DNA of 64,000 nucleotides from Bacteroidaceae bacterium. Its GTDB lineage: Bacteria > Bacteroidota > Bacteroidia > Bacteroidales > Bacteroidaceae. Location: the NCBI GenBank assembly GCA_024398785.1, contig JAKSIO010000001.1, positions 186,001-250,000 of the forward strand, in the 5' to 3' direction. Shown in pieces: positions 1 to 9,426 of this stretch (positions within the stretch are counted from its first letter, which is position 1; each line of letters starts with the position of its first letter). Both the position numbers and the translations under genes were made by a program. The notes under the pieces are model-generated. The model saw only the letters and a program-made list of their open reading frames with translations, searched no databases and was not told the origin of the DNA.

Positions 1-1757
1 ATTCACGTTCTCATGAGTCTGAAACGGATACAATCGGTATAGCAGTCTGCTGTCGCGGCGGTATTGTCTATTTTGATGAACTTGCAGTCAGTCTTGAGTC
101 TGACAGGACACTTTTTTCCACTCACATTGATGTAGCAACGGATCTATGGCCCGTGGGTGTGTGTCAGATGATTCTGTACGATGAAAACGGGCGTATTTTA
201 TCTACCCGTATGTTCTTTCATTCAAATCCCGGATTTTCTACACCGCAGATTACTGTGAAACAGGATAAGTATTTTTATGAGCCGTTTGATCCGGTAAATC
301 TGGAATTCACGTTGAAAGATACCAAAGGACTTCCGTTTAAGGATCGCTTTGCTGTATCCGTTCGTGATGCTGATGATTATGGAAACGGTTCTACCGACAA
401 TCTTCTCAGCAATCTGTTGTTGAGTTCTGAACTGAAGGGATTTATACGTAATCCTGAATATTATTTCAAGAGTCTGGACGCAGAGCATCTGATGAATCTT
501 GATTTGCTGATGATGGTTCAGGGATGGCAGAGGTATGACTGGAAAGTTATGAGCGGAGTTGAACCGTTTAAGGAAACCCAGCGGCTTGAAGAAGGCCTCA
601 CAATCAACGGTTGGGTGAAAACAAAGGTTTCCAGAAAAGATATGGATCAGGTGACTGTCGGTGCCGGACTTACTCCTGTTGACAAAACTAAATCTGCAAG
701 ATTCCAGACAATTACTGATTCTACCGGTTATTTTGGATTTGATCTTCCGGATTTTGAAGGAAAAGCCAGATTTACGCTTCGTCTGACATCGCGCAAACAC
801 AAAGATCTGGAGGCACGTATAATGTTGGATCGCGGAGTAATTCCTGATCCAAGGCCTTATTCTCTTTCTGAGAAGTTGCTGATATCAGAACAGAATCAGC
901 GTAAATTGTCACTGAATGCCAACCAGTTGTATGACCCGGTTGCAGATAAGATTATAGGATACCTGCTTCCCGAGGTGGAAATTCTTGAAAAACGTCAGTT
1001 TGTTGATTATGATACCTTCCAGGCGTTCGATGCCGAGGCTGAGGTTGAGATTGAACTTGACAGGGGTGAATACACAACCAATGTCCAGAATTTTCTTATG
1101 GATCAGGGTTATGTTGTGACCGATGCATCTGCATCGTCAGTTATGGGTAGCGGTGATGATATGTCAAGCGCATTCGCTCTGTCAATTTCCATTAATGAAC
1201 GTGCATCTTTCTGGTATGTGCACGACTCAGAAAAGACACGATACACGGGCAAACAGTATCCGCCTACTTTGATTCCTATGGAATTGGTCAAGAGCGTAAT
1301 AGTATTTGACCAACCCATGCCTATGCGCCGCGCCTACAAATTTATGCCTTTGCTTGAAGAGGCGGGCTACAGGCAGATAACCAGTCCGGAAAACTGGCTT
1401 CAGTTCAGGGGTGAGGGAGACAATGCTGCAAGATTGTACTATATAGTTGATCTGCAGCTTAAAGATCAGTACGAAATAAAGGTCTCCGATTATTACAACA
1501 AGCTTGGCAAACGTGTGGCAAATGTGGAGGGGTACAGTACAATCATTGATTTTTATGGTCCTGAATATGCTACAAAGCCAATGCAGGGTACGGCAGATTT
1601 CCGCAGGACGTTGTACTGGAACCCGAATGTGGTAACCGACAGTCTGGGAAAAGCATCGGTCTCTTTTTACAATAATTCATATTCCAAAAAAATGATAGTA
1701 ACTGGTGCGGGTATCACTAGTGGCGGTACTCCGTACGTGTTTGACTCGGCATTGTAA
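1..1757 (+). CDS. large macroglobulin-like (MG2-type) surface protein, 5' truncated by window edge
   Basis: The frame is already open at base 3 without a start, so the visible 584 codons are the C-terminal part of a longer protein. It resembles the large Bacteroidales envelope proteins that carry alpha-2-macroglobulin MG-type beta domains. The stretch around PVGVCQMILYDENGRILS is an MG-strand pattern. The central motif LLMMVQGWQRYDW and the tail region LYWNPNVVTDSLGKASVSF recur in that family. Such proteins are normally exported and often carry a carboxypeptidase-regulatory or TonB-plug-like insertion; the segment after about base 1080 could be that insertion. The true start and any signal peptide lie outside the window. 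Function is not established; family assignment is by recalled motifs only. Confidence 0.75.
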   Translation, partial: SRSHESETDTIGIAVCCRGGIVYFDELAVSLESDRTLFSTHIDVATDLWPVGVCQMILYDENGRILSTRMFFHSNPGFSTPQITVKQDKYFYEPFDPVNLEFTLKDTKGLPFKDRFAVSVRDADDYGNGSTDNLLSNLLLSSELKGFIRNPEYYFKSLDAEHLMNLDLLMMVQGWQRYDWKVMSGVEPFKETQRLEEGLTINGWVKTKVSRKDMDQVTVGAGLTPVDKTKSARFQTITDSTGYFGFDLPDFEGKARFTLRLTSRKHKDLEARIMLDRGVIPDPRPYSLSEKLLISEQNQRKLSLNANQLYDPVADKIIGYLLPEVEILEKRQFVDYDTFQAFDAEAEVEIELDRGEYTTNVQNFLMDQGYVVTDASASSVMGSGDDMSSAFALSISINERASFWYVHDSEKTRYTGKQYPPTLIPMELVKSVIVFDQPMPMRRAYKFMPLLEEAGYRQITSPENWLQFRGEGDNAARLYYIVDLQLKDQYEIKVSDYYNKLGKRVANVEGYSTIIDFYGPEYATKPMQGTADFRRTLYWNPNVVTDSLGKASVSFYNNSYSKKMIVTGAGITSGGTPYVFDSAL

Positions 1758-1793
1758 AATGCGTCTTTCATTCCAGTTTTTGTTATCCTTGAG

Positions 1794-1825
1794 TTTGCAT
1801 TATTATTTGATAATCACTAACTTTG
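1794..1825 (+). promoter_or_regulatory. Bacteroidota-type promoter of the VTC operon
   Basis: TTTG at 1794-1797 and TAACTTTG at 1818-1825 are separated by 20 bp, close to the TTTG-N19-TAnnTTTG consensus of the primary Bacteroidota sigma factor. The predicted transcript starts near 1832, ahead of the ATG at 1856. Confidence 0.6.
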
Positions 1826-1855
1826 TAAGTTGATATAATAGTGTTGTGATTATAC

Positions 1856-2635
1856 ATGGACGGACGTTTTCTGCTACAACTGAAAGAGCTTGCTCCAATC
1901 TCTCTGAAGGAGATGGACAGTGTCAGTCTGATGAACAGGAAGGATACAAAATATCTGGCAACCTGTAATCAACTTGAGTCATTGCTGGATGTTGTTCGTG
2001 ACAAGTACATGGTGCTGGTAAAGACATCTGATGACAATCGTTTCTCCGAGTATATAACAACCTATTTTGATACGCCTGAACGTGATATGTATATTGCACA
2101 TCACAACAAACGTCTTACACGTCAGAAGGTGCGTGTCCGCGAATATCTGGATTCCGGAGATGTGTTTTTTGAAGTAAAACGGAAAAATAATCACGGTAAG
2201 ACAAAAAAGAAACGTATTCCGGTTGCAGGTGTTGATACTTTGTATGAAGACGGAGCGGACCGGTTCCTGGATGGTGTGGCATTGATGCCAATTCCGCTTA
2301 AGAATATGGAACCTTATGTGCGGAATCATTTTGAAAGGATTACTCTGGTAAACAACCAGAAATCAGAGCGTCTGACAATTGATACCGGACTCTCTTTTCA
2401 AAATCTGGTTACCGGGAATAAGTTTGATTTGACAGGACTTGTAGTAATTGAAGTTAAACGTGACGGCTTGTGTTATTCTCCTATTGTTGATATTTTGCGT
2501 GAACTGCGTATCAAGCCAAGCGGATTTTCCAAGTACTGCATTGGCGCCGCATTGACCGACATGTCAATAAAGAGAAACAATTTCAAAATGAAGCTGCGTA
2601 AAGTTGGAAAACTTGTTGACAGAAAACTTGATTAA
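1856..2635 (+). CDS. VTC domain-containing protein (polyphosphate polymerase family)
   Basis: The 259-residue protein matches the VTC/CYTH-like tunnel domain, which in yeast Vtc4 makes polyphosphate from ATP. Visible hallmarks are NRKDTKYLAT near residue 28, TTYFDTPERDMY around 63, RVREY and FFEVKRK (basic and acidic tunnel residues) around 92-108, IDTGLSFQN near 178, VVIEVKR near 197 and SGFSKYCIG near 222. It is a stand-alone domain with no signal peptide, so it should be cytosolic, probably docked on the DUF4956 membrane protein encoded 13 bp downstream. VTC and DUF4956 genes often sit side by side in bacteria, sometimes with CotH and Cthe_2159-type genes. Whether this member makes polyphosphate is unproven. 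Confidence 0.85.
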   Translation: MDGRFLLQLKELAPISLKEMDSVSLMNRKDTKYLATCNQLESLLDVVRDKYMVLVKTSDDNRFSEYITTYFDTPERDMYIAHHNKRLTRQKVRVREYLDSGDVFFEVKRKNNHGKTKKKRIPVAGVDTLYEDGADRFLDGVALMPIPLKNMEPYVRNHFERITLVNNQKSERLTIDTGLSFQNLVTGNKFDLTGLVVIEVKRDGLCYSPIVDILRELRIKPSGFSKYCIGAALTDMSIKRNNFKMKLRKVGKLVDRKLD

Positions 2636-2648
2636 ATTAGCATAGTAT

Positions 2649-3398
2649 ATGTTTCTAACTGATTTTTTAGCCGGAGGAGTAAATTCACTTATGGCTGTTT
2701 TGGAAGACGATCTTGATGCTGCTGTCTCTGCCGAGAACGAAGTGGTGCAGGCGGTGACATCGGGTCCTAATATGTTTGATTGGAGCAGTATGAGCGTAAT
2801 GTTGCTCAGGTTCCTGATTAACGTAATAGTTGTAGGTATAGTAGTTCATTGTTTCTATTATCCGAAAGCAAAACGCCGGGATTACTTTTTTACTTTCACT
2901 CTGATTGGTGTGAGTATATTCATGCTTATTTATCTGATGGGCGGAGTGAAACTCAAGGTTGGCTTTGCTCTTGGCCTGTTTGCCATATTCGGTATTATCA
3001 AATACAGAACGGAACAGGTGCAGATAAGAGAAATGACATATATGTTTGTTGTCATAGCCATTTCTGTCATAAACGGACTTGCTGCTTCTCTTACATATCT
3101 TGAACTTATTTGTACCAATCTTCTTTTTATTATTTCTCTTGCAGTCTGTGAGAATACACGTTGGGTAAAACATATTCCGACCAAGCTGATAAAATACGAC
3201 AATATAAATCTTATCACTCCCGATAAAGAAAAAGAACTTATTGAGGATCTGGAAAAACGTACCGGACTCAAGATTGTGCGCGTTGAAGTGGGTAATATTG
3301 ATTTTCTTAAAGATTCTGCAATTGTGAAAATCTATTATGAACCTGTTATGGACGAGTTTGGCACTATCGGCAATGTGAATAAAATCAAGATGAAATGA
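2649..3398 (+). CDS. DUF4956 domain-containing membrane protein
   Basis: A 249-residue integral membrane protein. Hydrophobic segments lie at about residues 50-70, 80-98, 103-118, 130-150 and 152-168, followed by a soluble C-terminal domain (about 175-249) with alternating beta-like stretches. The sequence FAIFGIIKYRTEQVQIREM just before the fourth segment is the signature stretch of DUF4956. The family is of unknown function but is strongly associated with VTC-domain polymerases, as here, which suggests it anchors the polymerase or passes its product across the membrane (inference). The stop codon overlaps the next start (ATGA), indicating translational coupling. Confidence 0.85.
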   Translation: MFLTDFLAGGVNSLMAVLEDDLDAAVSAENEVVQAVTSGPNMFDWSSMSVMLLRFLINVIVVGIVVHCFYYPKAKRRDYFFTFTLIGVSIFMLIYLMGGVKLKVGFALGLFAIFGIIKYRTEQVQIREMTYMFVVIAISVINGLAASLTYLELICTNLLFIISLAVCENTRWVKHIPTKLIKYDNINLITPDKEKELIEDLEKRTGLKIVRVEVGNIDFLKDSAIVKIYYEPVMDEFGTIGNVNKIKMK

Positions 3399-4234
3399 AA
3401 TCCCGTTCCTGCTTCATATTGATTATTGCTGCATTCATGCCGTTGGTGGCTTGTGCTGAAATCAATCAGGATTGGGGAGGTAGGATGATTGTAGGTGCCA
3501 AAGCCGGTTTGACCAAAAAACTTGACGTATCTGCAGCTGTCTCTTATTCTCTGCAGGATAAGTTTAGCGCAACCGATAAATATAAGTTCATAGCTGATAT
3601 TTCTTATAGAATCTTCAGAAACAAAGCTAAAACTTTTAGCCTGAAAACTCTTTTGGGGTATGAATACGTGAAGGAATACATGCCTGAAAAACAAAAGATC
3701 AAAGATAAGGGCACAATAACAGATTTTGAAGACAACGAATATCAGGAGTATAATCTTATTGATACAGATGCATGGTGGAACTCTTCACACAGAGTAAAAT
3801 TTGCTTTAAGCGGCAAGGTAGTGTTTTCCCGCTTTACCGTTTCCGTTCGTGAAATGTACAGATATTCCCATTCAATGCCTGTAGATGTAAATCAATCCAA
3901 ATCAAAGTTTCGCTATAGTGAGATTACAAATAAAGTGGAATTGGACTCGGTATTGTATGAGGTTGAAAGAAAGGGAAACAGCAATGAACATCTTTTGCGC
4001 TCAAGACTTCAGATAGAGTATAATATCCCGCATTGTAAGGCAGACCCTTTTATAATGGCTGAGATATTCAATAACGTGGCATCGGGTTTCAGATTGGAAC
4101 GTATGCGTTACCGTGCAGGCTTTGATATGACGTTTGCCAAACGTCATGGAGTCAGTGTTTATTATCAGTTGCAGAATTATATCGGGAATAAACTCTTGCA
4201 TACCCCGGTAATTGAATATACATACGAACTATAA
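3395..4234 (+). CDS. DUF2490 family outer-membrane beta-barrel protein
   Basis: A 279-residue protein with a signal peptide (about residues 1-21, ending ACAEINQDWGG). The rest is a run of amphipathic beta strands (KKLDVSAAVSYSLQ, RFTVSVREMYRYSH, HGVSVYYQLQNYIG) ending in YTYEL, whose closing aromatic and hydrophobic residues suit an outer-membrane barrel. DUF2490 proteins in Bacteroidota have this form and no known biochemical role. It starts inside the stop of the DUF4956 gene (4-bp overlap), so it belongs to the same operon and may be the outer-membrane component of the same process. Barrel topology is inferred from sequence pattern. Confidence 0.75.
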   Translation: MKSRSCFILIIAAFMPLVACAEINQDWGGRMIVGAKAGLTKKLDVSAAVSYSLQDKFSATDKYKFIADISYRIFRNKAKTFSLKTLLGYEYVKEYMPEKQKIKDKGTITDFEDNEYQEYNLIDTDAWWNSSHRVKFALSGKVVFSRFTVSVREMYRYSHSMPVDVNQSKSKFRYSEITNKVELDSVLYEVERKGNSNEHLLRSRLQIEYNIPHCKADPFIMAEIFNNVASGFRLERMRYRAGFDMTFAKRHGVSVYYQLQNYIGNKLLHTPVIEYTYEL

Positions 4235-4247
4235 TTGAATATACTAT

Positions 4248-4700
4248 ATGAGAAAACTTTTATTGCTGCTTGTGTTTGTATGGACTTTGAATATAAATGC
4301 TCAGTCCAGCCAGAATGTGGTATTCAGGCAAACCGGAACACAAGATATTGTCATGAATATTGATGATTTGGACAAGATTTTTTTTGAGGATAATACAATT
4401 ACATGCAAGCAGAACAACGGGGATGAAATTTCAATAGACCTGGATATGTTTTTAGGTTTTCTGTTGACCACGGTGCCTGCGGCCGTTGATAGAATCAATG
4501 ATACTGAACATATTTGTTATGTTGACGGTAATCTGGTTGTAAACAACAGCAAAGGTGAAATTGTCAAGTTGTACAATCTGACATCGCTTGTTAAGGAATT
4601 TTGTGTTGATTCTGATGCTCAAGTGATAGATCTGTCAGATTTACCAGCGGGTGTTTATATAGTTGAAACAGAATCTGAGACAATAAAACTGGTAAAATGA
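4248..4700 (+). CDS. small secreted protein with a type A-like C-terminal sorting tail
   Basis: A 150-residue protein with an N-terminal signal peptide (MRKLLLLLVFVWTLNINAQS). The body contains a short motif typical of Bacteroidales secreted proteins, where an exported peptide reports that a residue set DDLDKIFFEDN lies next to a beta strand. The last 35 residues (roughly LYNLTSLVKEF then LPAGVYIVETES and TIKLVK) resemble the terminal beta sandwich used for type IX secretion sorting, a reading supported by PorX and PorW homologues in this window. The fit is by pattern only; the tail could equally be an ordinary small beta domain. It lies 13 bp after the DUF2490 gene and overlaps the next gene by 4 bp. 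Confidence 0.6.
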   Translation: MRKLLLLLVFVWTLNINAQSSQNVVFRQTGTQDIVMNIDDLDKIFFEDNTITCKQNNGDEISIDLDMFLGFLLTTVPAAVDRINDTEHICYVDGNLVVNNSKGEIVKLYNLTSLVKEFCVDSDAQVIDLSDLPAGVYIVETESETIKLVK

Positions 4701-6379
4701 AAAGAATTTTGTTGGCAATATCTGCTGTTTGTCTGCTTGTGACCAATGCTTTTGCTTCAGACAAATATTTTCAGGTTGAAAATGATTTTTATCAGTGTGC
4801 AATATCTTCAAGTCAAATTGATTCGGTAGTTTATTCCAAATCTGACGCTACACTTGATTTTCATTATAAAGACGGTCATTGTGTGTGGGCAAAAGATGCT
4901 GTTGGGTACATTGATGTTACAGAGTCTCCGTGTGATGAGTCTTTTACTGACAGTTTACACCTAAGCAGCTTGGTGCAGGAAAAAATTTCCGGATTGGATA
5001 AAGTGACTGAGTCTGTTCCGGTAGAGAAGGATGATCCAGAATATGAGGATTTTATTGAAAAATTTCTGCGGGCATGCAATGTAACAGTAAAATGGAACAA
5101 TAATAAGGCTGAAGTTAGTGTCAATCCGTCTGATTATGGTGTCTCTGCATCTGTAAATGGAACGGATGTTATACTGACAATAACAGATAAGAAAGTGCGG
5201 ATTGTTTTATCGGGTGAAACAGTTTCCGGTTCTCTTAAGATATACAGTGACTACAAATTCCGTCTGGATCTTGATGGTGTGTCTATTTATAATCCGTTTG
5301 GTCCAGCCATCAATATCCAATCAAAAAACAGAGTGTATCTGAATTTGCCTGCAAATAAATCAAACATTCTGAAAAGCGGAGCGGAATATGTAACGCAATA
5401 CGGTCCTGGCGGAGAAGAAGATGCCAAAGCAACTTTGTTCAGCGAGGGACAACTTGTTTTCAGCGGTGAGGGTTCTCTGACAGTGGAAAGCCCTTCTCAC
5501 CATGGTATCTGTTCTGATGACTATATCCGTTTCCGTTCCACTTTAGGAGATATTTCTGTCAATGCCGGCAAGGATGCCGTACATGCCAAGGATTATTTTC
5601 TTATGTACGGAGGCAGACTGACGGCCGTTGCTGCCGATAACGGTATTCAGGTTGAAAAAGGTTATGCTGCATTTTATGGTGGTATGAGCAAGATTCAGTC
5701 TGACGACAATGGGGTAGAGACAAAATCTGAGTTGACGCATACTGCTTATGTCTTGGTAGCCGGTAATGCAAATCTGGACATTTCGTCAAAAGAAGGTTCA
5801 GCTATTGACTGTCAGGACGGTTTTTATTCCAATGGTGGAAATGTAAGGCTGCAAACTGGTGGAGCAGGAGGAAGAGGTATCAGATCAAAGTCAAAAATAG
5901 TAGTTGAAAATGGATTTCTGGCCGTTGAATTGTCAGATTGCAAACCTGTCTGGAACGAGAATAACCAGGATTTTACACAACCTGCTGCATTACGTTCATC
6001 TGATTCCATTATTGTTTCCAACGCACTCTGTTCATGCTGTACCAAATATGATACTCAGGGGGCAAAGGTTATTAACGCGGACAGTGCAGTTGTTATATCC
6101 AACAGTGTTGTTGCTGTGGAAGCCATGCAGGATGATTATGAAAACAACGAATTTGATATTAAGGCCAAAGCGGTTGAAGGCAATGACATTGCGGTTCTGA
6201 ACAAATCAATGGTGTATATATCAGCACGCAAGAACGCGTTGTGTTCAGAAAACAGTGTGGTTATTGGAAACAGTGCCGTTAAATTATTATCAGATTCTTT
6301 TGACAAGACATTTTTGAAATATAATAAAGATTTTGACCTGAGCGGTGCAATTTTTTATAACAAACTTGTAAATGAGTAA
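4697..6379 (+). CDS. Cthe_2159-type carbohydrate-binding domain protein, secreted
   Basis: A 560-residue protein with a signal peptide (residues 1-20, MKRILLAISAVCLLVTNAFA). From about residue 165 onward it is a right-handed parallel beta-helix-like repeat with motifs seen in the Cthe_2159 family: KVRIVLSGETVSGSLKIYSD, LDLDGVSIYNPFGPAINI, SKNRVYLNLP, HHGICSDDYIRF, GKDAVHAKDYF and GGRGIRSKSKIVV. The Clostridium thermocellum founder binds acidic polysaccharide such as polygalacturonate. The N-terminal 150 residues are unlike that domain and have no recognised family. It overlaps the preceding gene by 4 bp. Its position suggests an extracellular or surface role linked to the VTC/DUF4956 pair. 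Confidence 0.75.
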   Translation: MKRILLAISAVCLLVTNAFASDKYFQVENDFYQCAISSSQIDSVVYSKSDATLDFHYKDGHCVWAKDAVGYIDVTESPCDESFTDSLHLSSLVQEKISGLDKVTESVPVEKDDPEYEDFIEKFLRACNVTVKWNNNKAEVSVNPSDYGVSASVNGTDVILTITDKKVRIVLSGETVSGSLKIYSDYKFRLDLDGVSIYNPFGPAINIQSKNRVYLNLPANKSNILKSGAEYVTQYGPGGEEDAKATLFSEGQLVFSGEGSLTVESPSHHGICSDDYIRFRSTLGDISVNAGKDAVHAKDYFLMYGGRLTAVAADNGIQVEKGYAAFYGGMSKIQSDDNGVETKSELTHTAYVLVAGNANLDISSKEGSAIDCQDGFYSNGGNVRLQTGGAGGRGIRSKSKIVVENGFLAVELSDCKPVWNENNQDFTQPAALRSSDSIIVSNALCSCCTKYDTQGAKVINADSAVVISNSVVAVEAMQDDYENNEFDIKAKAVEGNDIAVLNKSMVYISARKNALCSENSVVIGNSAVKLLSDSFDKTFLKYNKDFDLSGAIFYNKLVNE

Positions 6380-6385
6380 TTGAAT

Positions 6386-7096
6386 ATGAACAGATTTAAG
6401 AGAATCTTATTGAAACTGAGCGGTGAGAGTCTGATGGGAGAACAGGGTTACGGTATTGATGAGAACCGTCTGAAAGACTATGCCTGTCAGATTAAGGAAA
6501 TACATGAGATGGGTGTTGAAATTGCCATTGTAATAGGTGGCGGCAATATTTTCCGTGGTCTTAAAGGACAGGGAAAGGGTTTTGACCGTTACAAGGGCGA
6601 TCAGATGGGCATGCTTGCTACTGCCATCAACGGTCTGGGACTGAGTTGCGCTCTGGAAAGTGCCGGTGTGGACAATGTAGTTATGACAGCCATACGTATG
6701 GAACCTATCGGTCAGTTGTACAATAAGGATAATGCTGTTTCTTTTCTCAAGCAGGGTAAGGTTGTAATTCTTGTGGCCGGTACCGGAAATCCGTATTTTA
6801 CAACAGATACAACATCTTCTTTGCGTGCAATAGAGATAGGGGCTGATGTTATGCTTAAAGGAACGCGTGTAGACGGAATTTATACAGCAGATCCCGAAAA
6901 GGATAAGACCGCTACAAAATTCCAGGAAATCAGTTATGATGAGATATACAATCGTAATTTGAAAGTTATGGACCTGACAGCTACAACAATGTGTAAAGAA
7001 AACAATATGCCTATTTATGTTTTCAATATGGATAAATTCGGCAATTTGCGCAAAGTTATTGACGGTCAGGAAATAGGTACATTAGTACATCCTTAA
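6386..7096 (+). CDS. pyrH: UMP kinase
   Basis: A 236-residue bacterial UMP kinase of the amino-acid-kinase fold, which phosphorylates UMP to UDP in pyrimidine nucleotide synthesis. Recognisable elements are KRILLKLSGESLMG at the N-terminus, the glycine-rich VIGGGNIFRG around residue 54, the GDQMGMLATAINGL segment, TGNPYFTTDTTSSLRAIEIGAD and KVMDLTATTM near the end. The ATG at 6386 is chosen over an in-frame TTG at 6380 because the former gives the family N-terminus. It follows the carbohydrate-binding gene by 6 bp, so it may be read from the VTC operon. Confidence 0.97.
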   Translation: MNRFKRILLKLSGESLMGEQGYGIDENRLKDYACQIKEIHEMGVEIAIVIGGGNIFRGLKGQGKGFDRYKGDQMGMLATAINGLGLSCALESAGVDNVVMTAIRMEPIGQLYNKDNAVSFLKQGKVVILVAGTGNPYFTTDTTSSLRAIEIGADVMLKGTRVDGIYTADPEKDKTATKFQEISYDEIYNRNLKVMDLTATTMCKENNMPIYVFNMDKFGNLRKVIDGQEIGTLVHP

Positions 7097-7099
7097 GTT

Positions 7100-7288
7100 A
7101 TGAACAGAGACAGGAAACTGACAGTATTGTTGAATGAGAAAGAGAGCGGACTGATAGAAGAATATCTTAAAAAATATAAGATATCCAACCGCAGCAAGTG
7201 GATTAGAGAGACTCTTATCCTGTTTATCATGCAAAAATTGGAACAGGATTATCCTACACTCTTTTCTGAAAATGAAATGCGCAGATAA
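7100..7288 (+). CDS. small ribbon-helix-helix-like protein, function unknown
   Basis: A 62-residue basic protein starting 3 bp after pyrH and overlapping a possible upstream start of tadA. The sequence KLTVLLNEKESGLIEEYLKKY followed by SNRSKWIRETLILFIMQKL has the beta-helix-helix layout of ribbon-helix-helix DNA-binding proteins: a strand near residues 6-11, then two helices. The motif SRSKWIRE-like spacing supports this. It has no toxin partner beside it, so an antitoxin reading is not favoured. It could be a small conserved regulator carried with pyrH and tadA; no function is known to me. Confidence 0.7.
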   Translation: MNRDRKLTVLLNEKESGLIEEYLKKYKISNRSKWIRETLILFIMQKLEQDYPTLFSENEMRR

Positions 7289-7292
7289 TTGT

Positions 7293-7736
7293 ATGGACAA
7301 TAACCAACAGCATATTAAGTTCATGCGCCAGGCTTTAATTGAAGCCCAGAGTGCCGGGGATCAGGGTGAAATTCCTGTCGGTGCTGTTGTGGTATGTGAC
7401 GGAAAGATAATAGCCCGTGCTCATAATATGACAGAGAGGTTGCACGATGTCACCGCTCATGCCGAGATGCAGGCTATCACCGCCGCTGCTGATTATCTTG
7501 GAGGAAAATATCTTACTAATTGTACTTTATATGTAACTTTGGAGCCGTGTATTATGTGTGCCGGAGCGATAGGATGGTCTCAGATATCCTGTCTTGTATA
7601 TGGGGCATCTGATCCGAAACGCGGATATACGTTATTTGCTCCTGCTGCATTGCATCCCAAAACAACTGTTGTGAAAGATGTTCTTGCGGATGAATCTGCT
7701 TCTTTGATGAAGGATTTTTTTGCAAAAAAGCGTTGA
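7293..7736 (+). CDS. tadA: nucleoside deaminase, probable tRNA(Arg) adenosine-34 deaminase
   Basis: A zinc-dependent cytidine-deaminase-fold enzyme of 147 residues, expected to convert A34 of tRNA-Arg(ACG) to inosine. The catalytic HAE (TAHAEMQAI) and the zinc-binding PCIMCAG are both present, as is [10 protein letters not shown], which is typical of TadA rather than of guanine or cytosine deaminases. The start is uncertain: the ATG at 7293 lies 5 bp after the preceding stop and gives the usual N-terminus, while an ATG at 7272 would add seven residues and overlap the upstream gene. Confidence 0.9.
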   Translation: MDNNQQHIKFMRQALIEAQSAGDQGEIPVGAVVVCDGKIIARAHNMTERLHDVTAHAEMQAITAAADYLGGKYLTNCTLYVTLEPCIMCAGAIGWSQISCLVYGASDPKRGYTLFAPAALHPKTTVVKDVLADESASLMKDFFAKKR

Positions 7737-7759
7737 TAACAAAAACAAATATTATAAAA

Positions 7760-9397
7760 ATGGAAAAATTCAAGTATGCTCCTATGTTTCAGCTTGGTGA
7801 AGACCAGACTGAATACTACTTGCTCTCAAAAGAGGGTGTTTCTGTAAGTGAGTTTGAAGGTAAACCTATTCTGAAGGTAACACCGGAAGCTTTGACCCGT
7901 ATGGCAAATGCGGCTTTCCGTGATGTCTCATTCCTTTTGCGCCGTTCACATAACCTGCAGGTTGCTAAAATTCTTAGTGATCCTGAAGCAAGTGACAACG
8001 ACAAATATATAGCACTTACATTCCTGCGTAATGCTGAGGTTGCTGCAAAAGGCAAACTTCCGCTTTGCCAGGATACAGGTACTGCCATAGTTCATGGCGA
8101 GAAAGGCCAGCAGGTATGGACCGGTTTCTGCGACGAAGAAGCTCTTGCTAAAGGTGTTTACAAGACATATACCGAAGAAAATCTGCGCTATTCACAGAAT
8201 GCACCTCTCACTATGTATGAGGAGGTCAATACAAAGTGCAATCTCCCTGCTCAGATTGATATTGAAGCTACTGAAGGAATGGAGTACCGCTTTTTGTGTG
8301 TAACAAAGGGTGGTGGCAGCGCCAACAAATCATATCTTTATCAGGAAACAAAGGCCCGTATCCAGAATCCTGGTACACTGATTCCTTTCCTCGTTGAGAA
8401 GATGAAAAGTCTGGGTACTGCTGCTTGTCCTCCTTATCACATTGCCATTGTTATCGGTGGTACAAGTGCTGAGAAGAACCTTCTTACAGTGAAGTTGGCA
8501 TCGACCCACTATTATGATTCTCTGCCTACAACCGGCGATGAAACCGGCCGTGCCTTCCGTGATATTGAACTTGAAGAGCAACTGCTTGTTGAAGCTCAGA
8601 AGATTGGACTTGGTGCACAGTTTGGCGGCAAGTATATGGCTCACGATGTACGCGTTGTACGTCTGCCGCGCCATGGTGCCAGCTGTCCGATTGGTCTTGG
8701 TGTGAGCTGTTCCGCCGACCGTAATATAAAATGTAAAATCAATAAGGACGGTATCTGGATTGAGAAGATGGACGATAAACCATACGAACTGATACCGGAA
8801 GAACTGCGTAATGCCGGAGAGGGTAATGCCGTAAGAATTGACCTTAACAAGCCTATGCCTGAAATTCTTAAGGAACTTTCAAAATATCCTGTTGCTACCC
8901 GTCTTTCACTTAACGGAACAATTATTGTAGGACGCGATATTGCACATGCAAAACTGAAAGCACGCCTTGATGCCGGAGAAGATCTGCCGCAGTATATCAA
9001 GGATCATCCTATTTACTATGCCGGACCGGCCAAGACTCCTGCAGGTATGGCCTGCGGTTCCATGGGACCTACAACAGCCGGACGTATGGATCCGTATGTT
9101 GACGAATTCCAGGATCACGGAGGCAGTCTTATCATGTTAGCCAAAGGTAACCGCAGTCAGGTTGTAACTGATGCCTGCAAGAAACACGGTGGTTTCTACC
9201 TTGGTTCAATAGGTGGTCCTGCCGCTATTCTTGCGCAAAACAATATAAAATCAATTGAATGTGTTGAATACCCTGAACTGGGTATGGAGGCTATCTGGAA
9301 AATCCAGGTAGAGGACTTCCCTGCATTCATACTTGTTGATGATAAAGGAAACGATTTTTTCAAACAATTGCCATCTTGTAATTGTCCAAAGAAATAA
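7760..9397 (+). CDS. fumB: fumarate hydratase, class I (iron-sulfur, homomeric FumA/B type)
   Basis: A 545-residue oxygen-sensitive fumarase that interconverts fumarate and malate, needed in Bacteroidales for the reductive branch leading to succinate. The alpha and beta parts are fused as in E. coli FumA/FumB. Candidate cluster cysteines are in [18 protein letters not shown] and [11 protein letters not shown]. Other landmarks are [26 protein letters not shown], and in the C-terminal part [20 protein letters not shown]. The ATG at 7760 is preferred because the only upstream in-frame start (TTG 7733) lies in the tadA stop. Symbol fumA or fumB cannot be told apart here. Confidence 0.95.
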   Translation: MEKFKYAPMFQLGEDQTEYYLLSKEGVSVSEFEGKPILKVTPEALTRMANAAFRDVSFLLRRSHNLQVAKILSDPEASDNDKYIALTFLRNAEVAAKGKLPLCQDTGTAIVHGEKGQQVWTGFCDEEALAKGVYKTYTEENLRYSQNAPLTMYEEVNTKCNLPAQIDIEATEGMEYRFLCVTKGGGSANKSYLYQETKARIQNPGTLIPFLVEKMKSLGTAACPPYHIAIVIGGTSAEKNLLTVKLASTHYYDSLPTTGDETGRAFRDIELEEQLLVEAQKIGLGAQFGGKYMAHDVRVVRLPRHGASCPIGLGVSCSADRNIKCKINKDGIWIEKMDDKPYELIPEELRNAGEGNAVRIDLNKPMPEILKELSKYPVATRLSLNGTIIVGRDIAHAKLKARLDAGEDLPQYIKDHPIYYAGPAKTPAGMACGSMGPTTAGRMDPYVDEFQDHGGSLIMLAKGNRSQVVTDACKKHGGFYLGSIGGPAAILAQNNIKSIECVEYPELGMEAIWKIQVEDFPAFILVDDKGNDFFKQLPSCNCPKK

Positions 9398-9426
9398 GAA
9401 TTTATTAACTCATAATACTTTTTTTT

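Noticed and set aside
153-1757. GTG at 153 as the true start of the first gene
   Set aside because: The frame is open upstream to the window edge and the upstream residues continue the same beta domain, so the gene is truncated.
7100-7288. Antitoxin of a toxin-antitoxin pair
   Set aside because: The neighbours are pyrH and tadA; no toxin-like gene is adjacent.
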